Shown here: positions 46,696 to 59,900 of the stretch, in pieces
Layout: every line of letters begins with the position of its first letter
Numbering within the stretch: position 1 is the stretch's first letter
DNA from: Paraspadella gotoi
Taxonomy: Eukaryota; Chaetognatha
Length of the DNA: 64,000 nt
Assembly (NCBI GenBank): GCA_051294375.1
Contig: CM119265.1
Location: 3,397,844 to 3,461,843 of the forward strand
Direction: 5' to 3'
The notes under the pieces: model-generated
Database searches by the model: none
What the model saw: only the letters and a program-made list of their open reading frames with translations
Told to the model about the DNA's origin: nothing
Program-made: the position numbers and the translations under genes

Positions 46696-46851
46696 ACTTC
46701 AACCCTCTTCCATCTACTTTGCTTCCTGAATGTTTTATGTAAACAGGAAGAATCGCCTTAATTCGATTAACTAGAGTTTGATTGATTTCAGCTTATTCTG
46801 TGTGTGTTTTGCTTTTGTGTGGAGAGAGAGAGAGAGAAGAGAGAGAGAAGA

Positions 46852-46894
<43 letters not shown>

Positions 46895-47718
46895 AGAGAA
46901 GAGAAGAGAGAGAGAGAGAGAGAGAGCAGCCTTCACCGCTACTAGTTCATATAAAAGTCTTGTAAAATGTTTATGTTTTTCGATGCGACTTAACAAACGT
47001 TGATAAAGTAACTCTTCTTTGTTCTGTCACAAATGAGTTTTTGGTCGAAAAAAAACGGAGAGAAATCGAAAGTCTTCAGCCAACGTGAAGGTAAATGTGA
47101 AAGAGAGACTTCTCTCCATCTGTGACTTTTAACCGTCGGGCCGCACTTTACGTAAGTGACATTCAAGACAAAAGTTAACCATCCATTTGATAAATAAGGC
47201 CACAGTGGTGTGAGTTCAGGAGGCCTCCATCCCTCCATCTCTCATACAACGTAATACTAACTTTAGACTAACTCTTAATCTAGAAAGATCTGGAATTTCT
47301 AGTTGGGGTTGAGGACAAGGCCGTCAGATGGAATGTCGTGATTGACGACGATGAGACGACGACGACGACGACGCAACGACGAAAACGAAGACGATAGAGG
47401 CGACGATGACGATCATGATTAANNNNNNNNNNNNNNNNNNNNNNNNNGAGACGCGAGAGAGAGAAAGGAGGAGAGAGCGACGAGGGAGCGAGCTTGGAAC
47501 TGTGAGCGAGAGCGAGACGGAGAGTAACCTGAGAGAGAGAGGAGAAGGGAGGAGAGAGAGAGAGATGAGAACTTCAACCCTCTTCCATCTACTTTGCTTC
47601 CCTGAATGTTTTATGTAAACAGGAAGAATCGCCTTAATTCGATAACTAGAGTTTGATTTGATTTCAGCTTATTCTGTGTGTTTGCTTTTGTGTTTTGGTG
47701 GGAGAGAGAGAGAAGAGA

Positions 47719-47799
<81 letters not shown>

Positions 47800-48300
47800 C
47801 AGCCTTTCACCGCTACTAGTTCATATAAAAAGTCTTGTAAAATGTTTATGTTTTTCGATGCGACTTAACAAACGTTGATAAAGTAACTCTTCTTTGTTCT
47901 GTCACAAATGAGTTTTTGGTCGAAAAAAACGAAGAGAGAATCGAAAGTCTTCAGCCAACGTGAAGGTAAATGTGAAAGAGAGACTTCTCTCCATCTGTGA
48001 CTTTTACCGTCGGGCCGCACTTTACGTAAGTGACATTCAAGACAAAAGTTAACCATCCATTTGATAAATAAGGCCACAGTGGGTTGAGTTCAGGAAGGCC
48101 TCCATCCCTCCATCTCTCATACAACGTAATACCTAACTTTAGACTAACTCTTAATCTAGAAAGATCTGGAATTTTCCAGTTGGGGTTGAGGACAAGGCCG
48201 TCAGATGGAATGTCGGTGATGACGACGATGAAGACGACGACGACGACGACAACGACGAAAACGAAGACGATGAGGCGACGATGACGATTAACTTCCGGTG
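44470..48300. repeat. Inverted and repeated copies around 25-N gaps
   Basis: 46093-47422 is an indel-rich reverse complement of 44500-46067; the mirror point is the 25-N gap at 46068-46092. 47448-48300 repeats part of the inverted copy after another 25-N gap (47423-47447). Shared landmarks include ACTTACG followed by GTGCGGCCCGACGG, ACGTCGATTACTTGG and the TC/GA tracts. The content is mostly (TC)n, (GAC)n and unremarkable unique DNA. No reading frame is conserved between copies. Confidence 0.65.
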
Positions 48301-48339
48301 GATTAAATGTCGGTTCATGTCCCTCAATCGTTTATTAAG

Positions 48340-48346
48340 CCCATCG

Positions 48347-48429
<83 letters not shown>

Positions 48430-49350
48430 TTCACCCAAAAAATTGGGATGATTAAGAAAGAAAAAAAATTTTTAAAGAGGAAAAAAGATTAGAAAAAAGA
48501 AGAGAAAAGAGATGAAAGGAAAAAAATCATTTATTTGATTCGTGATGAGAGAACGAAGGAGGAAAAGGAAAGGGAAGAAGGAAAAAAGGAGGAAAAAAGG
48601 AAAAAAGGAAAAAGGGAGGAAAAGGAAAGGGAGGAAAGAAAAAGGGAGAAAAAGGAAAGGGAGGAAGGAAAAAGGGAGGAAAAGGAAAAAGAGGAAAAGT
48701 AAAGGGAGAAATGAAAAAGGGAGGAAAAGGAAAGGGAGTGAAAAAAAGGGAGGAAAAGGAAAGGGATAAAGGAGAAAGGAGAAAGGGAGGAAAAGGGAGG
48801 AGAGGAGAGGAGAATAAAAGGGAAGACAGAGGCGGAGAGGAAAAAAAGGAGGATGGAAAATGGAGGAAAGAGGAGAGATGAAAAAGGAGGAAAGAGGAGA
48901 AGAAAAGGAAAGAGAGGAAGGAAAAAGAGAAGAAAGGAGAAGATAGGAAAATGGGGACAGAGGAGAAGAAAGGGAAAGAGAGGAAAAAGGAAAGAGAGTA
49001 ATAGAAAGGAGAAAGTCGGAAAAGAAAGAAAGGAAAAGTGAAAGGAGAAATAGAAGAAAGAGGAAATTATAAGTAAAAATTAGGAGGAAAGAAAAGAAAA
49101 GCAAAGGAACTTCGACGCAGGAAAAAGAAGGGGAAATAAGAGAAAGAAAACAACAGCAACAACAACAAGAACAACAACAACAACCTTACGTGCACTAAAC
49201 CGAGAACGCCAACTCAATTATGCCACTTTTCGAAAGAATCGCGTCTATAAAAAGATTTTACTTATTAGAAAAAATAAATAACAAACTTGAATCACCGACA
49301 CCCCTATTGATTTTAATTAAAAAAGAAAAAAAGTGAAGAAAACAAACAAG
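48340..49350. repeat. (GA)n and a polypurine minisatellite
   Basis: (GA)n at 48351-48426. 48545-49100 is nearly all purine on the plus strand with a loose 20-bp unit GGAAAAGGAAAGGGAGGAA. A short (AAC)n at 49150-49180 follows. No gene. Confidence 0.8.
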
Positions 49351-49795
49351 TTTTGCACTGGAATAAATCGAATTGGATGCAGTGGCTTCGTTGTGTCATC
49401 GTATTTCATCAAAACCGGCTTCTCCCAATTAATAGCTCTCTCTCTATTTGCAGAAGTGCAGGTGGACTGACGAAACCTGATAACTGCATCTTGAGAGATA
49501 TTATGGCAACAGCCGGTTTGTTTGTGATGCCCATTGGGATGGGGCATCTCACTGTTGGCTTTGGGGGCTTCCGACCCTCAGTGACGCCTACAGTCACTGG
49601 CGCGGTTACCCTAGGACGGTCTCGCTTTGCCAACGCAGAGGGAAGTCGTTAGGACTGTGGATGGAACACTACGCCTGGGATGGTGTGTTCCCCCTCTGAG
49701 CCAATGGATTTGGCTGACAGATGGTGGACGTGAGGCGGTGTGAATATACCACCACAATATCATCATTTCCTTTCTTCCTGCCTGAAGGATCGCAT
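49350..49795. other. Unassigned GC-richer patch before the peptide gene
   Basis: 49480-49740 is more GC-rich than its surroundings and one plus frame is open to 49652, but the product has no recognised domain. It may be the 5' flank of the gene starting at 49800 or an old repeat. Confidence 0.3.
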
Positions 49796-49799
49796 CCGG

Positions 49800-51798
49800 A
49801 TGCAGTCACTCACTCTACTCTTCCTGATTTTAATTTTCCCTCGAAAATTCGAGGCGAAAGAGAAAATCGTCAAAATCAAAAAAGTTGGATTCGACGTCAA
49901 CTCAGTCGGTAAACTTTTCATTATCTTATTATTTTATTTATATTTGGGTTTTTTTTGTTGTTTTGTTTAGTTTTTTGAGACGGATGTTTCGTTTAGATAA
50001 ACTTGGTTTGTAGTATAGACTAACAAAACAAAGGACACATGAAACAATTGGAACATAAAGAAACACAAAAACAAAAAAAAATCCGACGAAACGAGAAATA
50101 CGGAACCAAAAATCAATTATCAGGTCGACGACGCATCACAGTTTCACCGAGAATTCGTCGCTTCAAAGGTGAATTGTTATAATCGTGATGTCAAATCACC
50201 GGATTTTATGTGTGAAATATGAGATGATAAACGTGAAAAATGCTAGGCGGCCACCAGTTCTAGAACCCTGGACCTTTGGGTTGGAAGGCGAATGACTTGC
50301 TTCCAGCACCAGTGGCCGCCGATGAACGTTTGGTGGATTTTAGTCCACCATAAACGCTTACTTTACAAGAAAGAAGAAGTAATAAAAACAAGTTTGAGCA
50401 AACAATGTCGGATCTGCCTACGATAATTAAGTGGTAATAAGCTAACTTGGTCAACTTGCATAATTTGGTCAACTGACATAATTTGGTCAACTGACATAAT
50501 TTGGTTAACTGACAAAGTTTGGTCAACTGACATAATTTTATCAATTAAGATAATTTGGTCAACTGGCATAATTTGGTCAACTGGCATAATTTGCTCAACA
50601 GGCATAATTTGGTCAACTTGCAGAACTTGATCAACTTGCAGAATTTGGTCAACTGGCATAATTTGGTCAACTTTAAGAATTTGGTCAACTGGCATATTTT
50701 TGTCAATTGGCATAATTTTGTCAATCAATCAATCAATCGATCAATCAATCAATCAATCAGAGAGAGATAGAGAGAAAGAAACTTTAAAAAATTCAAATAA
50801 ATGTGTCTTTTGGTTTTCTAATTTGAACTCTTTTCCACTCCTACGATTCCATCAAAAAATTTATATCCAGCTTTATCACATACTTTCCTACCCACACACA
50901 AAATTCAATTTCGATTTATCTATCCAATTTTTAATAAACATAATAATTATGAGTAAATTTAAGTAAAAATACTTCAAGTAAATATGACTTTTGTTTTTTC
51001 CATTTTGACTCATTTCCACTCGCACGATTCCATCGAAACTTTGTATCCAGCTCAATCACACACTTTCCTACCATCATACAAAATTGCCCTTTCCACTCAT
51101 GAGAAATTGGCGTTCAATTAGTGAAATATTTTTTTTTTCCATTTAAACCAATTTCTACTGGCACGATTCCCTCGAAACTTCATATCCATCTCAATCAACA
51201 GTTTCCTACCCACACACAAAATTTCATACCAATCCATCCATCCAATCACGAGTAATTGGAAGTTTTTCTAAGGTGGGACGGACGGACGGGACGCGGACGG
51301 ACGGATGGACGGGACGGACGGAAGGGGACGGATGGACGGACGGACGGACGGACGGACAGACGGATGACGGACGGACGGACGGACGGATGGACGGACGGAC
51401 GGACGGACAGACGGAATGGACGGACATCATTTTTTTTGCATAATTTATCATAATTAATGTTCTAACATAATATAAGTGTGTGCCCGACAATATTGAGGGG
51501 GCGGACCGACGGACCGACAAAGTGAATTATAGAGTCGGGATATGCTGATAAGCAGATCCGACTAAAAAAAACGAAGTCAGTCCTTCTCTGAGCCATTATT
51601 GATAAAATCTTACATTGTTTTTTTCATAAAAATAATCTCCGACGTTAATCAGAGGATTCGAGTGATCAAGCCAAGCTTCATCCTCTCTTCTACCAACCTT
51701 TCAACCGCCCCCCCCCCCAACTCCTCTCCAAACAGCCTCAGTTCCGCTCCGGCCGCCGCTGTCCACGTCCAACGGGTCGTCGGCGACTCAACCTCTGA
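49800..51798 (+). CDS. Possible secreted basic peptide precursor (3 exons, 99 residues)
   Basis: Exons 49800-49908, 50124-50168 and 51653-51798 join in phase (donors GTCG|GTAAAC and AAAG|GTGAAT; acceptors ATTATCAG and GTTAATCAG). The start MQSLTLLFLILIF looks like a signal peptide. The product is basic and Pro-rich and contains three Gly-plus-basic sites: VNSVGRRR (G37), FRSGRR (G85) and PTGRRR (G93). Such sites are cut by prohormone convertases and C-terminally amidated in neuropeptide precursors. The second intron is mostly the repeat elements at 50240 and 50387. Caution: exon 3 also has a longer open frame with better codon character, so the last exon is uncertain. Not a family I recognise. 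Confidence 0.4.
50240..50352 (-). repeat. Family B short repeat, partial
   Basis: Ends on the plus strand with TGGTGGATTTTAGTCCACCA; contains GACCTTTGGGTTGG and GGCGAATGACTTGC. The distal half is missing. Confidence 0.6.
50387..51566 (+). mobile_element. Helentron-like interspersed element, fullest copy
   Basis: About 1.18 kb. The 5' end is AACAAGTTTGAGCAAACAAT and then GTCGGATCTGC. The 3' end is a hairpin, GTCGGGATATGC-TGATAA-GCAGATCCGAC, followed by CTAAAAA. Between them lie an 18-bp tandem array (TTTGGTCAACTGACATAA, about 50440-50722), (AATC)n, three modules of about 130-150 bp beginning TTTTCCATTT and ending near CACACAAAATTTCA, and a (GGAC)n run (51275-51428). A short 5' motif repeated inverted in a 3' hairpin plus a central simple-repeat block is the layout of helentron-associated (DINE-1-like) elements. 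No transposase. Confidence 0.5.
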
Positions 51799-51799
51799 T

Positions 51800-52474
51800 C
51801 TTTGCCGATTCGCCAAGATCGTCGTCATCGTCGTCGTTGTCGTCCTTTATTTCGTCGCCGCCATCGTCTCCGACGTCGAGTTGTATCTCTTCTTCGTCGA
51901 CGCACTCTGAGGATCCCTTGGGCGCTAATTTCTGAAAGCGCCTCATTTCTGTTTTTTTAATCTTTCAACATTATTTTAATTTTGATATTTAACTTTAAGA
52001 AACCCTAAATTTAATTCTTAAATCTAATCCATAACTTAACTTTAATCAATCACTTTAATCTTAATCGGTAAATAAATCATTAATTGATAAACTTACTGCT
52101 TGATTTTTAACCTTAATTAATTTTTTAAACCTCAAAACAAAATATAAATTTAAGCTGAAATATATGGCTTTTGGAATTTAGGACTGGCCCTAAGGGTCGC
52201 GACTCTCGGGTTCTCTCTTTGTTATTCATCTTAACTTAATACTTGGTGCTAATTAGATTCGATAATTCAGTAAAAATTTACTAAGTATTGAGTTAACGTT
52301 TATATTTAGTGTTTAGTCCTAATTAAGATTCTCATTATTACTAAATTATTGAAAAAAAATACAAAAATAAAATCAATCAAAAAAAAATTATCAATGCTTA
52401 TTTCATATTTAAAAATTTGAAGCTGGAAATTAAAGAGAAAACTTGACGTCTCATTATGTCCTCTAATTACTCCA
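51800..52474. other. AT-rich intergenic DNA
   Basis: Separates the plus-strand peptide candidate from the 3' end of the minus-strand 15-exon gene. 52000-52150 has degenerate AATCTTAA-like motifs. No poly(A) site can be chosen with confidence. Confidence 0.4.
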
Positions 52475-54846
52475 TCAACAGACTCCTTGCCCCTGACGAT
52501 ATTTCTCCAAATCGAATCCATCATATTCCATCCAATCGGGAAAGAGTTCTGCAATGACAGACAGAATGTCGTTGCTGTTGCATTCACGGTCGTCGCATTG
52601 CAAATTGCGCACCTAGAAAATTAATTAATTAATTGATTGATTGATTTTTTTATTTATTTATTTTTTTAAATTTTTTTATTCCTTCATTTAGTGATAGACC
52701 GATCGATTTTTCGACGATTGATTGATAAATTGAATGAATGATTGATTGATTGAATGATTCTTTGATTCATTGACTGATTGAGTGCTCGATTGATTGATCG
52801 ATCGAATGATTTATTGATAGACAGAGCGAAGGATCGAAAGATAGATTTATCGATTGCCTGAGTGCTTGCTTTATTCATCGCTCGCTTGCTTGCTCGTTTT
52901 CTTTTCCCTCACCTTCAACAATTCCACGATGCTCGTGCTTCCACGATCCACGGGCGACTTGTAAAAGTCAACCGCCATTTTGATCGCCTGTTTGACTCTC
53001 TCACTGATCACCACTGTGCCAGACGCTTCCATAAAAAGATCCAGACTCAGTTGATCATTTATGGTCCCTGGAAACAAATACGTAAAAAAAAAGGTATTTA
53101 AGGATTGACATTATCTGCCGACGACCTTACCTTTCCTGACGCAGTTGAGCGGGTAGTTGTCGTACTCGTCGAGGTTCTTGCGCGACCAGGCGATTTCGTG
53201 AACAATCTCGTAAGTCCCCGCCACCTCATAAGGGGGGGGGGAAGACACAAATGTAGATATTAAAGACGCACTAGATATTGAATATCGATCATAATAGTAA
53301 TATTTTTATCAGAATTGAAGGATATTAATAGGTTGAATGATAGAACTGAGGATAAGGCGCTGAGTTGGCAATTACTTTCCCTAAACTTTTTTTGACAACC
53401 AACAATGGAACGGGTCATGGGCTTTGAACCCGGCTAGATGGTTTTACAGGCTCCCAAGTCATTTTATGGCCGTTCTTCTGCTGCCTCAGGGAATCGATCC
53501 CGGTTCAACTCAAGAAGCCACCGGGTGACTACTGAGAGTACGATATATGTTTGCGGAATAAACTCTGCGATGTCCACTACAGATTGAATATTTACTAGAG
53601 CAATTTGATTGTCTGATAGTGTGGCGAATCCTAAATTCGCCTCCCGTATAAGCTATAGCTTGGTGAAACTCAGCTCGCCCCATTGGCTTGAACAGCTGAG
53701 TACTCGTTCACCAACCGACAGTTCCGGGTTGAATCCCCTCTCGGTCACGCTGGTTAAAGTGTAATGGAGTCGTCATAAACACGCCAGAGACATGGGGTGG
53801 TCACTGCAGGTCCAAAGCCCAGAGCGCCAGCTGTGGGGAGATGCCTCACACCCCGGGCATCACACATGTCTCCCCGTAGCTATGATAGATCGATTAAGTG
53901 ATTGATTTGATTGATTTATTCCACTACTTTATATCCGGCGCTGTTGAGATTCCTCAACATGATCTTGACGGGCATATTCGTCTTAACCGAATTGTTGATC
54001 TGGATGGAGATTTTGACTTTGCGGTAGATGTGGATGAGGGATCTGCGCGTCGCCGCCAGGAGATCCTGTTGAGTGGACGGGGGTGTTGAGAGGCAGGACT
54101 TCGACGGCGGAAAACAACAGCGCGTCACCTTGAAGTAATCCAAATGGTACAGCAATTGCTTCTGCGTCAAATTCGGGTTAGAGAGTTTGAGCATCAAATC
54201 TCTGAACTTTGGAGTCTCTTTGGACACTCCCTCCTTCAACTTGTGCAGTCCGCTGAGGAGTGGAGAGGAAGAAAGAAGTTGGAATTGCATGTGTTTCCAT
54301 AGCGAATGTCGAACATTTTATCACACTGACAACAGAATTCCGGATCAACGTAAATATATTTTAGCCCTACGATTGGCCGAGCCTCGTCAGGGGTGAGCCA
54401 ATGACCATTCGAGATTTCGTGCTTTGTTTCTGATCAGTTGCCTTTAAATTAATATTGATTTTATTTACTCGTTTAAGAATTGATATCGGCTTTACTTTCT
54501 GAGAATAAAATCCACCTTTAATTCAAGGTTAAAACTTAAATCCATAGTACTTAGTACTTATTTAATAAAGGTGGTAGCGGTGAGATTCAAAGCCAGGCGT
54601 TCGACTGACCAACCGAATGCTCGAGCCAACTGAGCCAAACCCTATACCTGCCATTGTCCTCTTTGGTCGAAGTGTCGTTGGTAAAGAACTTGGCCATCGA
54701 GATGGAATCGCTAGTCAGATTCTTGAAGAGTTCCATCTGCAATTTGGTGATGGCGGCGATGTTCTCTCGAGAGGAGTCGAGGTCGCGACGAGTCTCTCGG
54801 ATCTTCGTCGCCGTCTCTGCCAATTTGGCGTTCATCTCTTGGGCGC

Positions 54847-54925
<79 letters not shown>

Positions 54926-55093
54926 TGAGATGTCAAATGTTAATTGGTCAGTTCGTTTTGTCATTTAACAATTCATTCAGTTGATCATCTATTACTTAAT
55001 TTACTTATTTTCCAAACAATTTTAAACATTCATTCACACTGTAATCTCTTCATTCATTCAATCATTTATTCATTTTTAAGTCATTCATTCATC

Positions 55094-55161
<68 letters not shown>

Positions 55162-55163
55162 AT

Positions 55164-55200
<37 letters not shown>

Positions 55201-55328
55201 ACCCTGGATAGTCGAGACGGCCTGAGAGACGCACATAGCGATTGAAGCAGCACTCATGATGGCGCCGATTGCGTCGAACCCGTATTTCTTCATCCCCTTA
55301 AATATTAGCGATTGATTGATTGAGTTTT

Positions 55329-55387
<59 letters not shown>

Positions 55388-55400
55388 TCTATTTATCTAT

Positions 55401-55471
<71 letters not shown>

Positions 55472-56849
55472 TAAATATACAAACATGTGGCATTTCGTGA
55501 TGTTCAAAATTAACTTTTCAATGGCGAATTAAAACATAGTGATTTATCCTAAAACGCAAAGTTTCATTAACAAACTTGCTACAAGTTGCCACAAAACACC
55601 GTGTATTCCTCACTTGCCACAATTTGGTTTTGGTGAAAGAAACGCTGACCGACTTAATCGTATTTTTGATTTTGGTGAAGAATTTTCCGACGGGTTTGAA
55701 TTTGGAAGTTAGTTTAGACATAATTCCGCCTTAAAAAGTTGGGGTAAAAATGTTTAATATTACAAAATTATAATAAATAAACTAATATTCTACCCATACT
55801 ATTCTACCCATACTACCCGCGATTCTGATCGAGTACTTCTCACCTTTGCTGGGCAAAGTTTTAGGAACTTTTGGTTTGTTGGCTTCGTTCTTAAGGAAAT
55901 TGTCGGCGCCTGGAGTAAAAATAAAAATTATAATTGTTGATGAAGAGACATCACTTGCACAGGAGATAAAGATTTATTTTTAAGTATTTTTTTTAGTATT
56001 TAGCTTTTAGATTTTAAAATATTTCTATTCTTATGGTCTGCCTTGAAAAATAATTCGTCCATAAATATTGACAAAAAAAATAAATACACATGTAAATCCT
56101 ACTACGAATTACTTTGAGGGAAACTAACTTAGATTCTATAAGCATCCAGTTAGAATTTTTGGTATTTGTTCTATTACCATTAGTTCTAAGTTCATTCAAT
56201 TAAAAAAAAACTTCTATGTAAATGAACACCAAAAATGCTCATAATCTTAATCGAACCAAAACTACCAATCAGAGCCCGTTGTCCACAAGCAATCAGAGCC
56301 CGCATTCCACAACTAATCACCTCTCTTGTCCTTCATGATTTTGTGGATAAAATCGTCCAATTGCAGATCGTCCATGTCCTTTGTCCAATCCGCTAACTTG
56401 TCCAAGTTCGATTTCGTGCATTTAATCTTTGACAAAAGAATGTGACAGCAAAAACGTTTTGCTTAAAAATTTATTTATTATTATATATTATTTTATCCTC
56501 AATGATCTTTTCCCAAATTATTTCATGAAATTAAAAATTATTCATTCATTTAATAAATAAGCTATCTTGCCCCTGAATTTGGACAGGCTTTGGTGGTTTA
56601 AGGAATCCATCACTCTTATATGATAATGACATAGCAGGTCCCTGCAAGATTTCATTCAAGACTCAAAGACTCAAATAATGTTTTAATTGTATCAATTGCA
56701 TCATATTACACAACTCCGACTGACCAAGGAAATTTCAATTCTCGCCCGACTTACTCTCCACATCTCCAAAATCTTTCCCACCTTTCTCCCCCCGACTCAC
56801 TTGAACTTACCAACTCTCTCCGTGACTACCTGCTGAGCCCCGACTCTCT

Positions 56850-56921
<72 letters not shown>

Positions 56922-59900
56922 CTCTCTGACCACTAACCTGCTTAGCCCCGACTCTAGTTTGGCTGTTGATCATTTTCTCGTCCTTCATGAATTCGTTGAT
57001 CTTCATCTTCGTCGACTGAGAAGCGAAGATGTCGAACATGCCTCCCATGCCGCCGTCCTTGCCCACCTTGCCCAACACTTTGGTCACCGTGCCTTTGGAG
57101 ACTTCGACGAAGTAGTTCTTGCCCGTCTTCATGTTGACAGCCATGCTGACGCCTGCGTTTGGTTAAGTTTTAACAATCAATCAATTAATTATTCAATCAA
57201 CCGATCAATTAATAAACAATCAAACAATTAATCAATCAGCAACGTACTCGATCAATACTGACCAGAATATATTAATTCATCACTAAATCAATCAATAAAT
57301 CAATTTTTTTATCAATTAATAATTAAATCAATCAATAAACAATCAAACAATTAATCAATCAGCATCGTACTCGATCAATACTGACCAGAATATATTAATT
57401 CATCACTAAATCAATCAATAAATAAATTTTTTTATCAATTAATAATTAAATCAATCAATAAAGCAATCAAATGAAATGGGCTCACCCGACGCGGGCGACC
57501 GGACGACGACGTTAAGATCCTTGATCTTGATTGATCCGAGCGAAAGACGTCTGACTCCTCGAAGGAAAGAAGGCATGAGTTGCACCATGAGGGAAATTCC
57601 AGCGAAGACGGCGAAAGCAATGGATTCTGTTCCTTGCATTTGGGCCATGCGGTCGTCGAGGGACTTGAGGAAAAAGAGGAAGGGGGGGGGGAAGGTGGTC
57701 ACGTGGGGCGTTATCCTATTGCGGTCGGTCTGTCGGTCGGTCGGTATGTCTGTCCGTCGGTCTGTCCCACTTAAAAATGCTCATAACTCATTACTCGTTT
57801 GTTAAGACAGGAAAAAACCTCAAATCTAAGGGACTGCTAGCGGTCATAAAACTATAAAGAATACAAAATGGGCTAAGAAAATCGCTGCAGCGCAACACAC
57901 ATTTAAATTTCCGTTCTTGTTTAATCTATGTCTAAATTTTCTCAATTTAAATGATACTGATTCGTATAAAGGTTATTATGGTTATTATGGTTTTAAATAC
58001 ATTGTAACTCATTGATTACAACGCTGTGTACACGAGTATTTTTCGTACATTTCGGTTTTAGGATCATCGAAGACCAAATTCGTCTGCAACCGAAAATGAA
58101 TAAATTAACTATGACCTACCTATTTACCCTTGCATACTCCCATCATCAATCTTAACACTTCTCCTGATATACTCCTTACTCACCCTGACCTACTCCTTAC
58201 CCTGACCTACTTCTGGCTCACCCTGATATACTCTTTCCTCACCCTAACATACTCCATACCCTGACATATATATATGTACCAAAACAATTATTTTGAAATT
58301 TTAACATTATATTTGGGTAGTGCCATATACAAATTAAGCTGACTGAGCAACTACATTTATAAAAAAAACAAAAAATAACTACAGAGTAGTAGTCATTAAT
58401 ATGATAGTTTTCATAATACAACTGCTATATATAACTGTATAACTGCTAAATTTTGATTCCAAACTTTCACTTCACTCTACTCATACTCCTAAACTCACCC
58501 TGACGTACTGTTCCATGTCAGTTTCGATCTCCAATTTCTTCTTTTGCAATTCCTCGTCGTATTCGTCTTTTGTTTCGTCGGGCATCATGTCCGTTGCCGT
58601 CGAGTTGTAGTGCAGCACCCCTGGTGGAAGAAAAAAGTAAAAAGGAATAAATAAATTAAAAAATAAATGTATATATAAATAAATCCTAATCCTAAATCCT
58701 AAATCCTTAATCCTAATTCCTAATCCTATATCAATATCACCATCAACTCCACCATCTAACCCAACGCGTCCATGAGCAACGCGTTGTTCTCGACGATCGT
58801 CTCTATCTCTTGTTTGATTGAAGTCAACTTGTAGATGAGGTGGAGGTTGGAGGCGTTCCACCGACGGAGCTCGCCGTTCTCGTCGATGGCGACCGAGGCC
58901 AAGTCTTTGAGTCCGTCCATCGAGTCTTTGACGTCTTGGTATTTCTGGAGGGAGGTCGAGGTGGGAATATGGGCCGATTTACGCTCAACTAGTTCATTTA
59001 TTTAATTAGGATAAATTGAACATTCTAAATATAGAAATTAGAATCTTTTTAAACTCCTCCCTCACCATTCAAAATTTAGGAAACTACATAAATTGTTTTA
59101 TTTTCTATTGACTCCCCTTTTCAATGTTGCGTGCACCTGACCGCCACCTGCCCGTCCCTCCCCCGCTCCTAACCGCCACCTGTCCATGCTTCCCCCGGCA
59201 CCTGACAAGCCTCGGCCGTGAGTCCTCCGCAAGTGACGATAGAAGCGACAGAGAGCGAGAGACAAGAAGCTGCGGCGACGACGCCGGCGATCTTCAGTCC
59301 TTGAAGGAGACCTTTGCCGATGGTGACGAAGATGTTGTAAGGATGGATGGTGGTGGGGAGACATTCGTTCGAGTCCAGCTGTAGGTTGGATGGAGGCTTA
59401 ATAAACTAATTTTTCACGAACTTATACAACTATAACTGTGACTGACATATATTATGCTTTGCCCCTCTAAGTATTAGCGCGGGCGTGAAGCAAGAAAAAT
59501 ATTTCACAGTCACTTGGCGCTAAGTGGGCTCAATACTATTATCCGTAACATTTTGACCCCCCCTTGCCAGAAATGATACTTGTCCTGTGCTTATAGGTAT
59601 ACCAGGGCCCCCGTGGCGGTCCTTACGCTTCCCCTAGTGTATGTATGTATGTATGTATGTATGTACCTATGGTTAAGATCGGTTCTGGTTCCAGTCATGG
59701 GTCAAAACACAAGGTTGGGTTGACTGTGCATTGCACAATATTTTCTCACCCGACAAACTCCTTGCAGCAATCCGGAATCCTCTGACTTGGCTATCGACTC
59801 GGAAAAGTTGCCGACGGGAAAATCGAACTCGTCCGGAATGTCGGGTCTCGGCAGCTCGTCCGGAAAGACCGTTCTCGATCCCTCGGCGATCGAGTTTGCT

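Noticed and set aside
48472-49104. 210-codon minus-strand ORF rich in Phe, Leu, Pro and Ser
   Set aside because: Translation of a polypyrimidine minisatellite; no coding signal.
50363-50770. VDQIMP-type repeat ORF
   Set aside because: 18-bp tandem array inside the helentron-like element; open in more than one frame.
54572-54647. Functional tRNA gene
   Set aside because: Two acceptor-stem mismatches and a broken T-arm; treated as a relic.
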